In this document: positions 1 to 6,567 of the stretch, piece by piece
Layout: every line of letters begins with the position of its first letter
Position numbering within the stretch: the first letter of the stretch is position 1
DNA from: Leifsonia xyli subsp. xyli str. CTCB07
GTDB taxonomy: Bacteria; Actinomycetota; Actinomycetes; Actinomycetales; Microbacteriaceae
DNA: 64,000 bases
Reading direction: 5' to 3'
NCBI RefSeq assembly: GCF_000007665.1
Contig: NC_006087.1
Span: 2,480,001 to 2,544,000, forward strand
The notes under the pieces: generated by a model
Databases searched by the model: none
Told to the model about the DNA's origin: nothing
Seen by the model: only the letters and a program-made list of their open reading frames with translations
Made by a program: the position numbers and the translations under genes

Positions 1-312
1 GAGAATGCTTTGCAGGTTCTGATGCGGGTACCGTCACCAGGTGCGGTAAAGGAGTACCGGTTCCCGTTGGAGATGATGAAAGGTCTTCGCCCTGTTGTCC
101 GCCGGGACGGTTCCGTAGCTGTTGTTAGTGACGGGCAGAATGATCCGGTCGGAGGGTTCGCTGTTCCCTGGGCTGTGGACGCGCACGGCGAAAAGGTGGG
201 GGCTTCTTTCCGTCTCGAAGGAGGCGACCTTATAGAAACCATCAATGTGCGACGTGCAACGGCCTTCCCTGTTACGGCAAGCCTTGAGCAGGTTATGCCA
301 GAAGGTGAGTAG
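1..312 (+). pseudogene. DUF2599-type secreted protein, partial at the window edge and C-terminally truncated
   Basis: The frame is open at base 1, so the gene begins before the window. The translation (EYRFPLEM, VVRRDGSVAVVSDG, AVPWAVDAHGEKV, RRATAFPVTAS) lines up with the middle of the gene at 23737-24697 (KRYDYQLTAE, GKPTLYIAAPWAKDANG, KNAAFPVVADP). That gene carries a C-terminal DUF2599-like domain (SWNLD, PNVGYAATVAAQCNP). Here the reading stops soon after FPVTAS and the last 15 residues no longer match, so the DUF2599 domain is missing. Function of the family is unknown; the members are secreted. Low GC compared with the rest of the window. Confidence 0.6.
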
Positions 313-382
313 ACCGAAAGTTTTCGTGAGAACTATTTCCGGTAAACAGTTTTTTCCGGTGTTTTTTAGAGGACTTGTTTCC

Positions 383-1348
383 GTGTTGAAAGGTAGGGTT
401 TTTAGTTTGTTTAGTTTTCGTTGGCGTGTTTTACGTCGCCGAGCATCGATCGCGGGTCTCGTACTAGCTTTGGTCGCCGGCCTGGGGGTAGCCACCACAG
501 GGCCCGCATCCGCGGTCCAACCCATCCGTTCGGGCCCGATGATCGTCGGGGGAACCGAACTACAATTCCCCGGGAATACAGAATGTACGGCAGGTTTAGT
601 GATGGTCAATACCCGTTTGTGGAATAACATCACGGCGTACCAGCGGAATACTCGCTATGTGTTGACCGCGGGTCACTGCGGAAATGTAGGTGACCGCGTG
701 AAGGTCAACAACGTAGATATTGGATGGGTTAGCTGGAAACCAGGGCCACCTGACCCTAGCAGGCCACCTGGCCCTGGCAGGCCACCTGGCCCTGGCAGGC
801 CACCTCACCCTGTGATTCCTTACCCTGACATGATGATGGTTCAGGTTAAGCCGACTGTTAATACTACTTTTCATTGCCATAATGAGCGTTCCGGGTTCCA
901 TTGCTTACCGATTTATCACAGCGCCCCCCGCGCTGTCGGCCGGGTCATAACCTACCAACCACGGCTACGTCAATTCGGGGCTGTTCCTGTCGAAACTTGG
1001 CAGGATGACGTCCCGGATAATGTGAACTGGTTCTGCACGAGCGGTATATCCACGGATTTCACCTGTCTCTGGGAAAAATACCAGCAGCTCCCTCCCGGGG
1101 TTGATATCGGCCCCTATCGGAAGGCTGCGCGCAGTCTGAGTTCTACTGCACCTCCAGGAGATTCGGGAGGTCCGGTGTTCAGCGATCCCAACGCGGGTAA
1201 CGCTAATCCGAACGGCGTCGCTTTCTACGGCATAGTATTGGGCCGTTTCGCTCCCCCAGCCCCGGAAAATGCCATGTATTATCTCCCTGCTGGGGTTTTC
1301 TTCACTCAGTGGGAGTGGGGACAAGCTTATGCTGTGGCTCCAGCATAG
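383..1348 (+). CDS. Secreted chymotrypsin-fold serine protease, Chp/Pat-1-like
   Basis: 321 aa from a GTG at 383, chosen because AGAGGA lies at 368-373 and the frame upstream lacks secretion features. A basic start followed by a hydrophobic stretch (IAGLVLALVAGLGVATT) and ASA gives a signal peptide. The mature part has IVGGTELQF, TAGHCGN (His98), PYPDMMMVQV (likely Asp149) and GDSGGPVF (Ser261), a complete S1 triad, with four further cysteines. Clavibacter Pat-1/Chp proteins are secreted virulence or avirulence factors of this type and size; membership is inferred from the motif pattern, not from an alignment. Residues 121-143 are a Pro/Gly-rich insert made by an 18-bp tandem repeat. The coding sequence is AT-richer than its neighbours, suggesting transfer. 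Appears intact. Confidence 0.8.
   Translation: MLKGRVFSLFSFRWRVLRRRASIAGLVLALVAGLGVATTGPASAVQPIRSGPMIVGGTELQFPGNTECTAGLVMVNTRLWNNITAYQRNTRYVLTAGHCGNVGDRVKVNNVDIGWVSWKPGPPDPSRPPGPGRPPGPGRPPHPVIPYPDMMMVQVKPTVNTTFHCHNERSGFHCLPIYHSAPRAVGRVITYQPRLRQFGAVPVETWQDDVPDNVNWFCTSGISTDFTCLWEKYQQLPPGVDIGPYRKAARSLSSTAPPGDSGGPVFSDPNAGNANPNGVAFYGIVLGRFAPPAPENAMYYLPAGVFFTQWEWGQAYAVAPA
744..810 (+). repeat. 18-bp tandem repeat inside the protease gene
   Basis: Three units of ggccacctggccctggca-type sequence start at 744, 762 and 780, with a partial fourth from 798. Units two and three are identical; the first differs at two bases. They encode PPGPGR-like hexapeptides in frame, so copy number can change without breaking the gene. 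The insert sits between the catalytic His and Asp regions, where a surface loop is expected. Confidence 0.9.
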
Positions 1349-1407
1349 CCAGCTCTCTAGGTAGTGTTCGGAGCCTGCAGAATTGCGTCCTCATGACACA
1401 TGAGCTT

Positions 1408-1446
1408 CGGAGTGTTGCGACAACACCCAGTTGTCGTAACACTCCG
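1408..1446. terminator. 17-bp inverted repeat downstream of the protease
   Basis: Arms 1408-1424 and 1430-1446 pair with a single mismatch around a 5-nt loop (accca). It lies 60 bp after the protease stop codon, so a transcription terminator is the simplest reading, although no T-run follows. A protein-binding or recombination site is possible. Confidence 0.5.
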
Positions 1447-1718
1447 AACGGACCATGTCACAGGTTTGGCTCGGGGTCGGACAACAAGCTACGGCGCACT
1501 TTCCGTGCAGCAACCTTCGCTCGACGGGCTCTCATTCTTGACGCGCCGGCTGATCCGCCCTTCCTTGTCCGATGAGACGATCTTCGGTCATACCAGCGCT
1601 ACGCTTTACTACTCGGTATGCGTACCCACGTAGCGTAAGCACGCATTATCGCGTCAATGCGTTCATCTGGAAATCGTCATGCCATTATGGCACCGCGTGT
1701 GGGTGTGGCCCTAAAACA

Positions 1719-1749
1719 CTAAGACCCCCGCTCGCCGCGGGGCCTTAGG
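1719..1749. terminator. Imperfect hairpin
   Basis: ctaag-acccccgc and gcggggc-cttag can fold into a GC-rich stem with a small bulge. Possible terminator; no gene ends close by, so the assignment is weak. Confidence 0.35.
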
Positions 1750-1910
1750 ATCGCAACGTTCCGGTAACCGGCCCGTCGCGGAAGTAAGACTACCGAATGA
1801 AACAATGAAACGTGGAAAACTACCGAAGGAAACGTGGAAAGTCTGCACAATAAACGACAACTTATCCACATATTGCTAACAGATTAACCACCGATCCCTC
1901 CACAAACCCG

Positions 1911-1942
1911 CCCCGACCCACCCCCTTACGGGTGGGTCGGGG
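1911..1942. terminator. Perfect 13-bp hairpin, terminator of the P63C gene
   Basis: CCCCGACCCACCC (1911-1923) pairs with GGGTGGGTCGGGG (1930-1942) around a 6-nt loop, just past the stop of the minus-strand gene at 1980. On the plus strand it is followed by ctttctc, so it could end transcription from both sides. Confidence 0.75.
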
Positions 1943-1979
1943 CTTTCTCGTCATTTGCCCTTCCTCTGAAAGTAGGCAG

Positions 1980-2999
1980 TCAGATTCCGCTGCCGTTGTT
2001 GTCGAAGAGCGGATCGGGAAGGTTCGGATCTACAATCGGATGCACGCGATCGAGTTTCTGCTCGAAGTCCGCCCAGTCGTCGCTGAGCTTCATGACCGTC
2101 GTGACGGAAGCGATATGCTCCCGCAACTTCGGATGTCCAACTTCCTGGGTCAACTGTTGGTGGAACTTCGCCTTGCGTTTTTTCTCATCCTTCGCGCGCT
2201 GAGTCTTGATTTCCTCGAACACCCATGGTGCTACTCGCTTGTACACGACATTGTTAGTGAGATGGCCAAAGTATCCGGGTTTGCTGACAGAGTCGGGATC
2301 AAACGGAAGCCCCCGGAGACGGAACATCTCTTTATAGAAGTCAACGTCGAAGGTCTTTACCCACGGCTGAAGTTCGTCAGCGACATAGGCCTCAAGTATT
2401 TTCGCGAGGGCGTCCCGGGAACGCACGTCCTGGTAGCCGGTCGCCTCATCGACCAGGGCAATGATGCCGATGCGAGCCAATCCGCGGACGATGATCTCGG
2501 CCGCACGAGCGATTGCGGCTTGGTTGGGAGCGAGGGCGCCGTCTGCGCGGGCCGCCAGCCACGCTTCACAGAGCTGGGGAAGTACTTCGGCGCGGTATCC
2601 GTTCGCGCGGAGACCACCGGAGGTGATGAAACGAATAGGTTGTGCATCGTGGGTGAGAGAATCCGAAATGTACGGACGAAGCGCGGCAGCTCGAAGGATA
2701 GGTGGAAGCGTCACGTCATCACCGGGTTTGACGTTCACGCGCTGACTGCGTCCGAGCGCGGTAAGAACGGCGCTCTGGGTGAGGACCCGTGTCCCGTCCT
2801 CAAGCACGTAGCACTCGATGGCGACGTCACCGATCATGAGCGGGCGATCAGAGGAGCCCGAGATAACCTTCTTGGGTTCCGGTTCCGACCAACGTGCGGA
2901 AGCAGCTCTGGACGCCGCCTCGCTGCGCTCCTCGGGAGTCATCTTGGCTGCTCTTGCGGCCCCGCCTTTTGCGCGGCCAGTGGGGCTGATTTCTGTCAT
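1980..2999 (-). CDS. P63C-domain protein, phage or mobile-element type
   Basis: 339 aa. The N-terminus is Ala/Arg-rich (GRAKGGAARAAKMTPEE). The C-terminal half contains FYKEMFRLRGLPFDP and YFGHLTNNVVYKRVAPWV, which I recognise as the P63C domain found in prophage and element-borne proteins of unknown function. The middle (ISDSLTHDAQPIRFITSGG) resembles the part that usually precedes that domain. The gene is intact and is followed by a strong hairpin (1911-1942). A palindrome at 3044-3059 lies 45 bp upstream of its start and may be its operator. Alternative: an uncharacterised DNA-associated phage protein; no catalytic motif is visible. Confidence 0.7.
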   Translation of the reverse strand: MTEISPTGRAKGGAARAAKMTPEERSEAASRAASARWSEPEPKKVISGSSDRPLMIGDVAIECYVLEDGTRVLTQSAVLTALGRSQRVNVKPGDDVTLPPILRAAALRPYISDSLTHDAQPIRFITSGGLRANGYRAEVLPQLCEAWLAARADGALAPNQAAIARAAEIIVRGLARIGIIALVDEATGYQDVRSRDALAKILEAYVADELQPWVKTFDVDFYKEMFRLRGLPFDPDSVSKPGYFGHLTNNVVYKRVAPWVFEEIKTQRAKDEKKRKAKFHQQLTQEVGHPKLREHIASVTTVMKLSDDWADFEQKLDRVHPIVDPNLPDPLFDNNGSGI

Positions 3000-3043
3000 G
3001 TCGGCGCTCCGCTCTTTTCACCACTAATGCTTACTTACAGCAT

Positions 3044-3059
3044 ATAATGCACGCATTAT
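3044..3059. promoter_or_regulatory. Palindrome upstream of the P63C gene
   Basis: ATAATGC-AC-GCATTAT, perfect 7-bp arms. The right part belongs to the 13-mer GCACGCATTATCG (3049-3061), which also occurs at 1639-1651 on the other side of the gene. Operator or element-boundary repeat; not distinguishable by eye. Confidence 0.45.
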
Positions 3060-3300
3060 CGGGACTGTTGCGTACTATCTGCGGTGTTTCACCGAAACCC
3101 GGGCGCTTACCACCCACAACGATTCGACCACCGACAAAACAACCACCTACCCCAGGCAACCCCAACTCACACTCCGCAACATTTACCGGATAGCGCTGGA
3201 TGCCACCCCACCCCGACCCACCCCACACGGCGGTAGGCCGGGGCCGTTTCGGCGTGCAGTGCGGACGAGGTTGTAATCTCGGATCGACAAGAGGAGGCTT

Positions 3301-3993
3301 GTGGATGAGATCGTGATCTCGAAATCGCAGGTTGACAAGGCCGGCTCGGTGATTCGTAAGTACTTCCGCGGCGAACTCGGTGATGAAGCACAGGTGAAGC
3401 ACGCATTCCGTGTGGTTGAGGCGTTCCGGGCCGCTCATCAGGTCCCACTCGCCAAGGCCAACATGGGTCTGCGGTCGATGATCAAGACCGAAGGCTGTCA
3501 GATTGAAGTCTCGCAGCGTCTCAAGCGATTCACGACGATCATCGACAAACTCACCGCTCGGGAGCAGACGCTTGCGCTCTCAGGGATGCAAGACATTGGC
3601 GGTTGCCGCGCCATCCTCGGCAGCGTCGAGGAGATCCGCCGTGTCGAGGCCCGGCGCGCGGGCAGGGTGACACGGCGGCGGGTCGGGGTCAGAACAAGAA
3701 CTGCTGCACGCCTTTTGCATCCCGAATGTCGCGCCGAAAAATCACGAGCTCGCTGGCAGGTCGTTCCGCTGCCGCTCTGCTCGGCGTTCGTGGAACTACG
3801 CGACAGGCCAGACCTCCAGCCGTGTGCTCATATCCATTATATTATAACAGCGAAAAACACATTCACACGAGGACACCACCACCGGGCATACCCACACACC
3901 CCACACATTCCTGCCCACACCCGACAAGGCTGCCACCTCGGGGAGAGCTTCACTGATGCTATGTGGGTAGTAATGTGGGGACCAAACCCATGA
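3301..3993 (+). pseudogene. RelA/SpoT-domain (ppGpp synthetase-like) protein, truncated
   Basis: Start GTG 3301 with GAGGAGG just upstream. The first 118 residues read as the N-terminal part of a RelA/SpoT nucleotidyltransferase: AKANMGLRSMIK, VSQRLKRFTTIIDKL and LSGMQDIGGCRAIL, the last being the conserved D-I-x-G-x-R segment. From about 3655 the translation becomes Arg-rich and unrelated, so the catalytic C-terminal half is lost. Small single-domain proteins of this family act as alarmone synthetases or as toxins of phage-defence pairs. The break and lack of a downstream remainder make this a pseudogene. Confidence 0.6.
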
Positions 3994-4027
3994 ATTCCTT
4001 GCCAATAAAGGGAACCGAACCTCTAAT

Positions 4028-4122
4028 AACCTATTCCGCTCATCGGCGCTTTCGAGGGATTCATCTCGCTCGATGATCAGCTGTGCTACACCCGTGCGGA
4101 CGGCTTCCTCAGCGAGCGCTAG
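4028..4122 (+). pseudogene. Short C-terminal remnant, unknown family
   Basis: Between two in-frame TAA codons (about 4022-4027) and a TAG at 4120-4122 the frame encodes about 31 residues (PLIGAFEGFISLDDQLCYTR and ADGFLSER). It looks like real coding sequence and shares a frame with the RelA/SpoT fragment, so it may be that gene's C-terminus after an internal loss. Its end overlaps the stop of the convergent DUF2335 gene. I do not recognise the sequence. Confidence 0.3.
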
Positions 4123-4640
4123 TCCTCGTCGGGCGGGCGATTACTCCGCCAAGCGGTAACAACCTGCGTGCTGGCACCCAGGATCGCAAGGATGATGCCA
4201 GCGATCGATGCGGCCGGATAGCCCAGAACGATCAACGTCACGGCCGCAACCAGACCACCAATCGTCAGGAGCTGCGCCCCAACAGCACCGGTGACAACTC
4301 CGAAAGCCTCTGCCTTCGTGAGACGTCGAATAGCCTCACTCGTCACGGACTCGTTGTATAGCTGCTGCTCGATCATCCGCTGAGCAGTGCCCGGAACAAG
4401 CTGGTCGTAACCGGCGAGAGTTGCCGGTGAAGGAAGGGGACCCTTGTGAGAGAGGGCTATTTGGAGCCCTTGCGACCCTTCCGCTTCGCCGCCTGCATCT
4501 GGCTGTTCGACTTCTGCGCCTGGAATGCCTGCAAGCTCTCCCGCATTGCTGTCGCTCGGCTCGTGTTCCCCGTCACTCCGATGATCGCTCCATGCGCGAC
4601 CCCCCGAAGTGTGGTCATCGCTAGGTTCGTCATGATGCAA
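4119..4640 (-). CDS. DUF2335 membrane protein
   Basis: 173 aa from a TTG at 4640; AGGAAAGG precedes it by about nine bases and no ATG or GTG lies nearer the domain. A hydrophilic acidic N-terminus leads into HKGPLPSPATLAGYDQLVPG, the signature of DUF2335, then a helical stretch (MIEQQLYNESVTSEAIRR) and two membrane segments (AQLLTIGGLVAAVTLIVLG and AASIAGIILAILGAS). Members are found beside mobile elements; their job is unknown. It is convergent with, and overlaps, the remnant at 4028-4122. Confidence 0.65.
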   Translation of the reverse strand: MHHDEPSDDHTSGGRAWSDHRSDGEHEPSDSNAGELAGIPGAEVEQPDAGGEAEGSQGLQIALSHKGPLPSPATLAGYDQLVPGTAQRMIEQQLYNESVTSEAIRRLTKAEAFGVVTGAVGAQLLTIGGLVAAVTLIVLGYPAASIAGIILAILGASTQVVTAWRSNRPPDED

Positions 4641-5037
4641 GCCTATTGCCCTTTCCTGAGCAGCGGGTTTGTGTACTGCACAGCATCGCACACACAAGAA
4701 CTACTGGGTACCCCCACTCGCGTGTACCCCGGTCCACCCTGCCCACACTCTGCCCACAAACACCCCGAGACCAACCGGTTTCAGCCAGCCCCAAACGAGG
4801 TAAACAGGCCCGCAAACCCGCGGAAGTAACAACAACAAAACACCCACCCGTTTACAGAGTCCCCCATGCTCCGGCTCAGGGGGATCGTCGTACAGCGTGC
4901 AGGCGGGCGAGCTCAGACGGCCCTAGATGTAGTCCAGCCTACATGCTGCGTAGGTTTCGAGCTACTCTGAGCGGGAGTCAAAGCGGGCTTGTTCCGCGAA
5001 ATTCCGCGCAATTACTGGCGGCGATCAAAGGGCGAAA
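4641..5037. other. Intergenic region before the tRNA-Gly scar
   Basis: C/A-rich in 4690-4870 and containing no convincing gene on either strand. It forms the end of the accessory block that stops at the tRNA fragment. Another gene-free stretch follows from 5066 to 5210. Confidence 0.5.
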
Positions 5038-5065
5038 GCGGGTTCGATTCCCGTCACTCGCTCCA
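5038..5065 (+). other. 3' end of tRNA-Gly: attachment-site scar
   Basis: GCGGG-TTCGATT-CCCGT forms a T-arm and CACTCGC-T-CCA the acceptor 3' strand with discriminator T and encoded CCA, typical of tRNA-Gly. The 45 bp upstream do not supply an anticodon arm, D-arm or matching GCGAGTG 5' end, so no full tRNA is present. Integrases commonly target tRNA 3' ends and leave such a copy at one end of the element, so this is probably attL or attR of the block at 1-5037. Confidence 0.75.
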
Positions 5066-5210
5066 CATAAAAGACCGGCTCGTTCCCGCCCCCGACCGGC
5101 GAATCCAGGGGGCAGGAGCGGCTCGCATCTCGCGAGCAAGTTCGGTCGGAGCATTTGCCGGCTGCTTATCGAGCCCATCCTCCGCAAGCCACGCCCTCCC
5201 CCGTGTATGG

Positions 5211-5222
5211 TTGTTCTGACAA
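5211..5222. promoter_or_regulatory. Candidate GntR operator
   Basis: TTGT-TCTG-ACAA sits 20 bp before the regulator's start codon, flanked by GG and AC that extend the symmetry. HutC/UTRA-type regulators commonly bind short palindromes of this kind near their own promoters, so autoregulation is plausible. Confidence 0.4.
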
Positions 5223-5241
5223 ACTCGCACGCGGAGGCTTC

Positions 5242-6006
5242 ATGCATATGCAGGCCGAGCACCCGCTACCGCGGGATCTCTTCGCCGACCTGGACAAGAC
5301 GAGTCCCATCCCGCTGTACTACCAGCTCACCACACGGCTCGAGCAGGCGATTCGGGAGGACGTGCTGCCGCCGGGCGCGAGGCTGGAGAACGAGATCGCG
5401 CTGGGCCATCGGCTGGGGTTGTCGCGTCCGACTGTCCGGCGGGCGATTCAGGAGCTGGTCGACAAGGGATTGCTGGTTCGGCGGCGGGGGATCGGGACGC
5501 AGGTCGTGCATGGCAAAGTCACACGCAGCGTCGATCTGACCAGCCTGTACGAGGACTTGTCGCGGTCGGGGCAGACGCCGGAGACGCGGGTGATCGCCAC
5601 AGAGGTACGGGGAGCGACGGGCGATGAGGCCGAACGCTTGACGATCGGGGCGGGAGATCCGGTGTTGCACCTGGTGCGGCTGCGGTTCGCGGACGGGGTG
5701 CCGCTCGCGATCCTCGACAACACACTGCCGACGGAGTTCGCCGACATCGCACGGGAGGACCTGGAGACGAGAGGGCTCTACCAGGTGCTTCGGGAGCGGG
5801 GCGTCACGATGCGGATCGCCAATCAGCGGATCGGGGCGCGAGAGGCGACCGGACGCGAGAGCGAGCTGCTGGAGCTGAAGAAGGCGGCGGCCGTGCTGAC
5901 GATGGAGCGGACGGCGTTCGACACGGGCGGGCGGGCGGTGGAATATGGACAGCACTGCTACCGCCCGGATCTCTACTCGTTCGAGATCACCCTGGTCGAT
6001 CGATAG
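5242..6006 (+). CDS. GntR-family regulator, HutC/UTRA subfamily
   Basis: 254 aa. ATG at 5242 (GGAGG at 5233-5237); a second in-frame ATG at 5248 is equally usable. Residues about 20-85 form the winged helix (IPLYYQLTTRLEQAI, NEIALGHRLGLSRPTVRRAI, GLLVRRRGIGTQVV). Residues about 100-250 are a UTRA ligand domain (GDPVLHLVRLRFADGVPLA, RGLYQVLRERG, AFDTGGRAVEYGQHCYR). UTRA domains bind small metabolites, often sugars. It is the first gene after the tRNA-Gly scar and could be the chromosomal flank. A GntR-type IolR controls inositol genes in Corynebacterium, so a link with the iol operon 10 kb away is possible but unproven. Intact. Confidence 0.85.
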   Translation: MHMQAEHPLPRDLFADLDKTSPIPLYYQLTTRLEQAIREDVLPPGARLENEIALGHRLGLSRPTVRRAIQELVDKGLLVRRRGIGTQVVHGKVTRSVDLTSLYEDLSRSGQTPETRVIATEVRGATGDEAERLTIGAGDPVLHLVRLRFADGVPLAILDNTLPTEFADIAREDLETRGLYQVLRERGVTMRIANQRIGAREATGRESELLELKKAAAVLTMERTAFDTGGRAVEYGQHCYRPDLYSFEITLVDR

Positions 6007-6089
6007 CGAGGCCAACCTGGCCGATTCGCTGTCAAATCGGTTGCTCGAGCGGCGGGCGAAACACACGTTAGCGGGGCTTCGGCACACGG

Positions 6090-6465
6090 AGGCGTCGAAG
6101 GTCTCAAGGACCGCTCCAGCGTTCCGCGTCACCAGCCGAACAAGACCGATGCCGCGGTCATCGAGAAGCTTCTCCGGCTGCCAGCCTCGCAGCGTCACAA
6201 ACACAAGGAGACCCGGGGTGAAAGGCTACAAGAAGAAACGCCCCGGGCACACGCTGGAGGTCGATGTGACGTTCATCCAGCCGTTGGACCAAACCGGGCG
6301 AAAGAAACGCTACTGCCCGCCAATACACTGCGATCGCTGACTGCACCTGACTGCGGATGGTACGCGCTCACTCGCATCATGATCAGAAGACCGCGATCCC
6401 GTTCATCGATCATGCGCTCTCCACGCTGCCGGTCCAAGTCGACGAGCGACTCAAACAGAAGACGC
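6090..6465 (+). mobile_element. IS481-family transposase relic
   Basis: Fragments in different frames give LKDRSSVPRHQPNKTDA, KKRPGHTLEVDVTFIQPLD, GRKKRY and DQKTAIPFIDHALSTLPVQV, in the order seen in IS481 transposases (DDE region: VDVxFIxPL then QKTAIxFIDxxLxxLP). Several frameshifts and stops separate them; both ends are missing. Different from the complete IS481 copy at 36756-37867. Confidence 0.6.
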
Positions 6466-6567
6466 AAGACCCCTGTCATAAACCTCCCTCTGATGCACAA
6501 CTAGCGGTGCGAGGCGATCATCCGGAGCTCTCTGGGGGAAAACCCGGGTGAAGAATCAACGCTCGTC

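Larger units (their letters stand above)
1349..1979. other. Intergenic region, no gene supported
   Basis: Holds three inverted repeats (1408-1446, 1719-1749, 1911-1942) and one copy of the 13-mer GCACGCATTATCG (1639-1651) that recurs at 3049-3061. ORFs here have no recognisable content. Confidence 0.6.

Noticed and set aside
744..810. CRISPR array
   Set aside because: The 18-bp units are contiguous without spacers and encode an in-frame protein repeat. No other array-like repeats were seen.
4457..4633. 58-codon minus-strand ORF (MTNLAMTTL...) overlapping the DUF2335 gene
   Set aside because: The DUF2335 frame has a TTG start with a better ribosome site and an N-terminus of the expected acidic type; the 58-codon frame has no recognised content.
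4978..5065. A complete tRNA gene
   Set aside because: Only the T-arm and 3' acceptor strand are present; there is no matching 5' strand, D-arm or anticodon arm.
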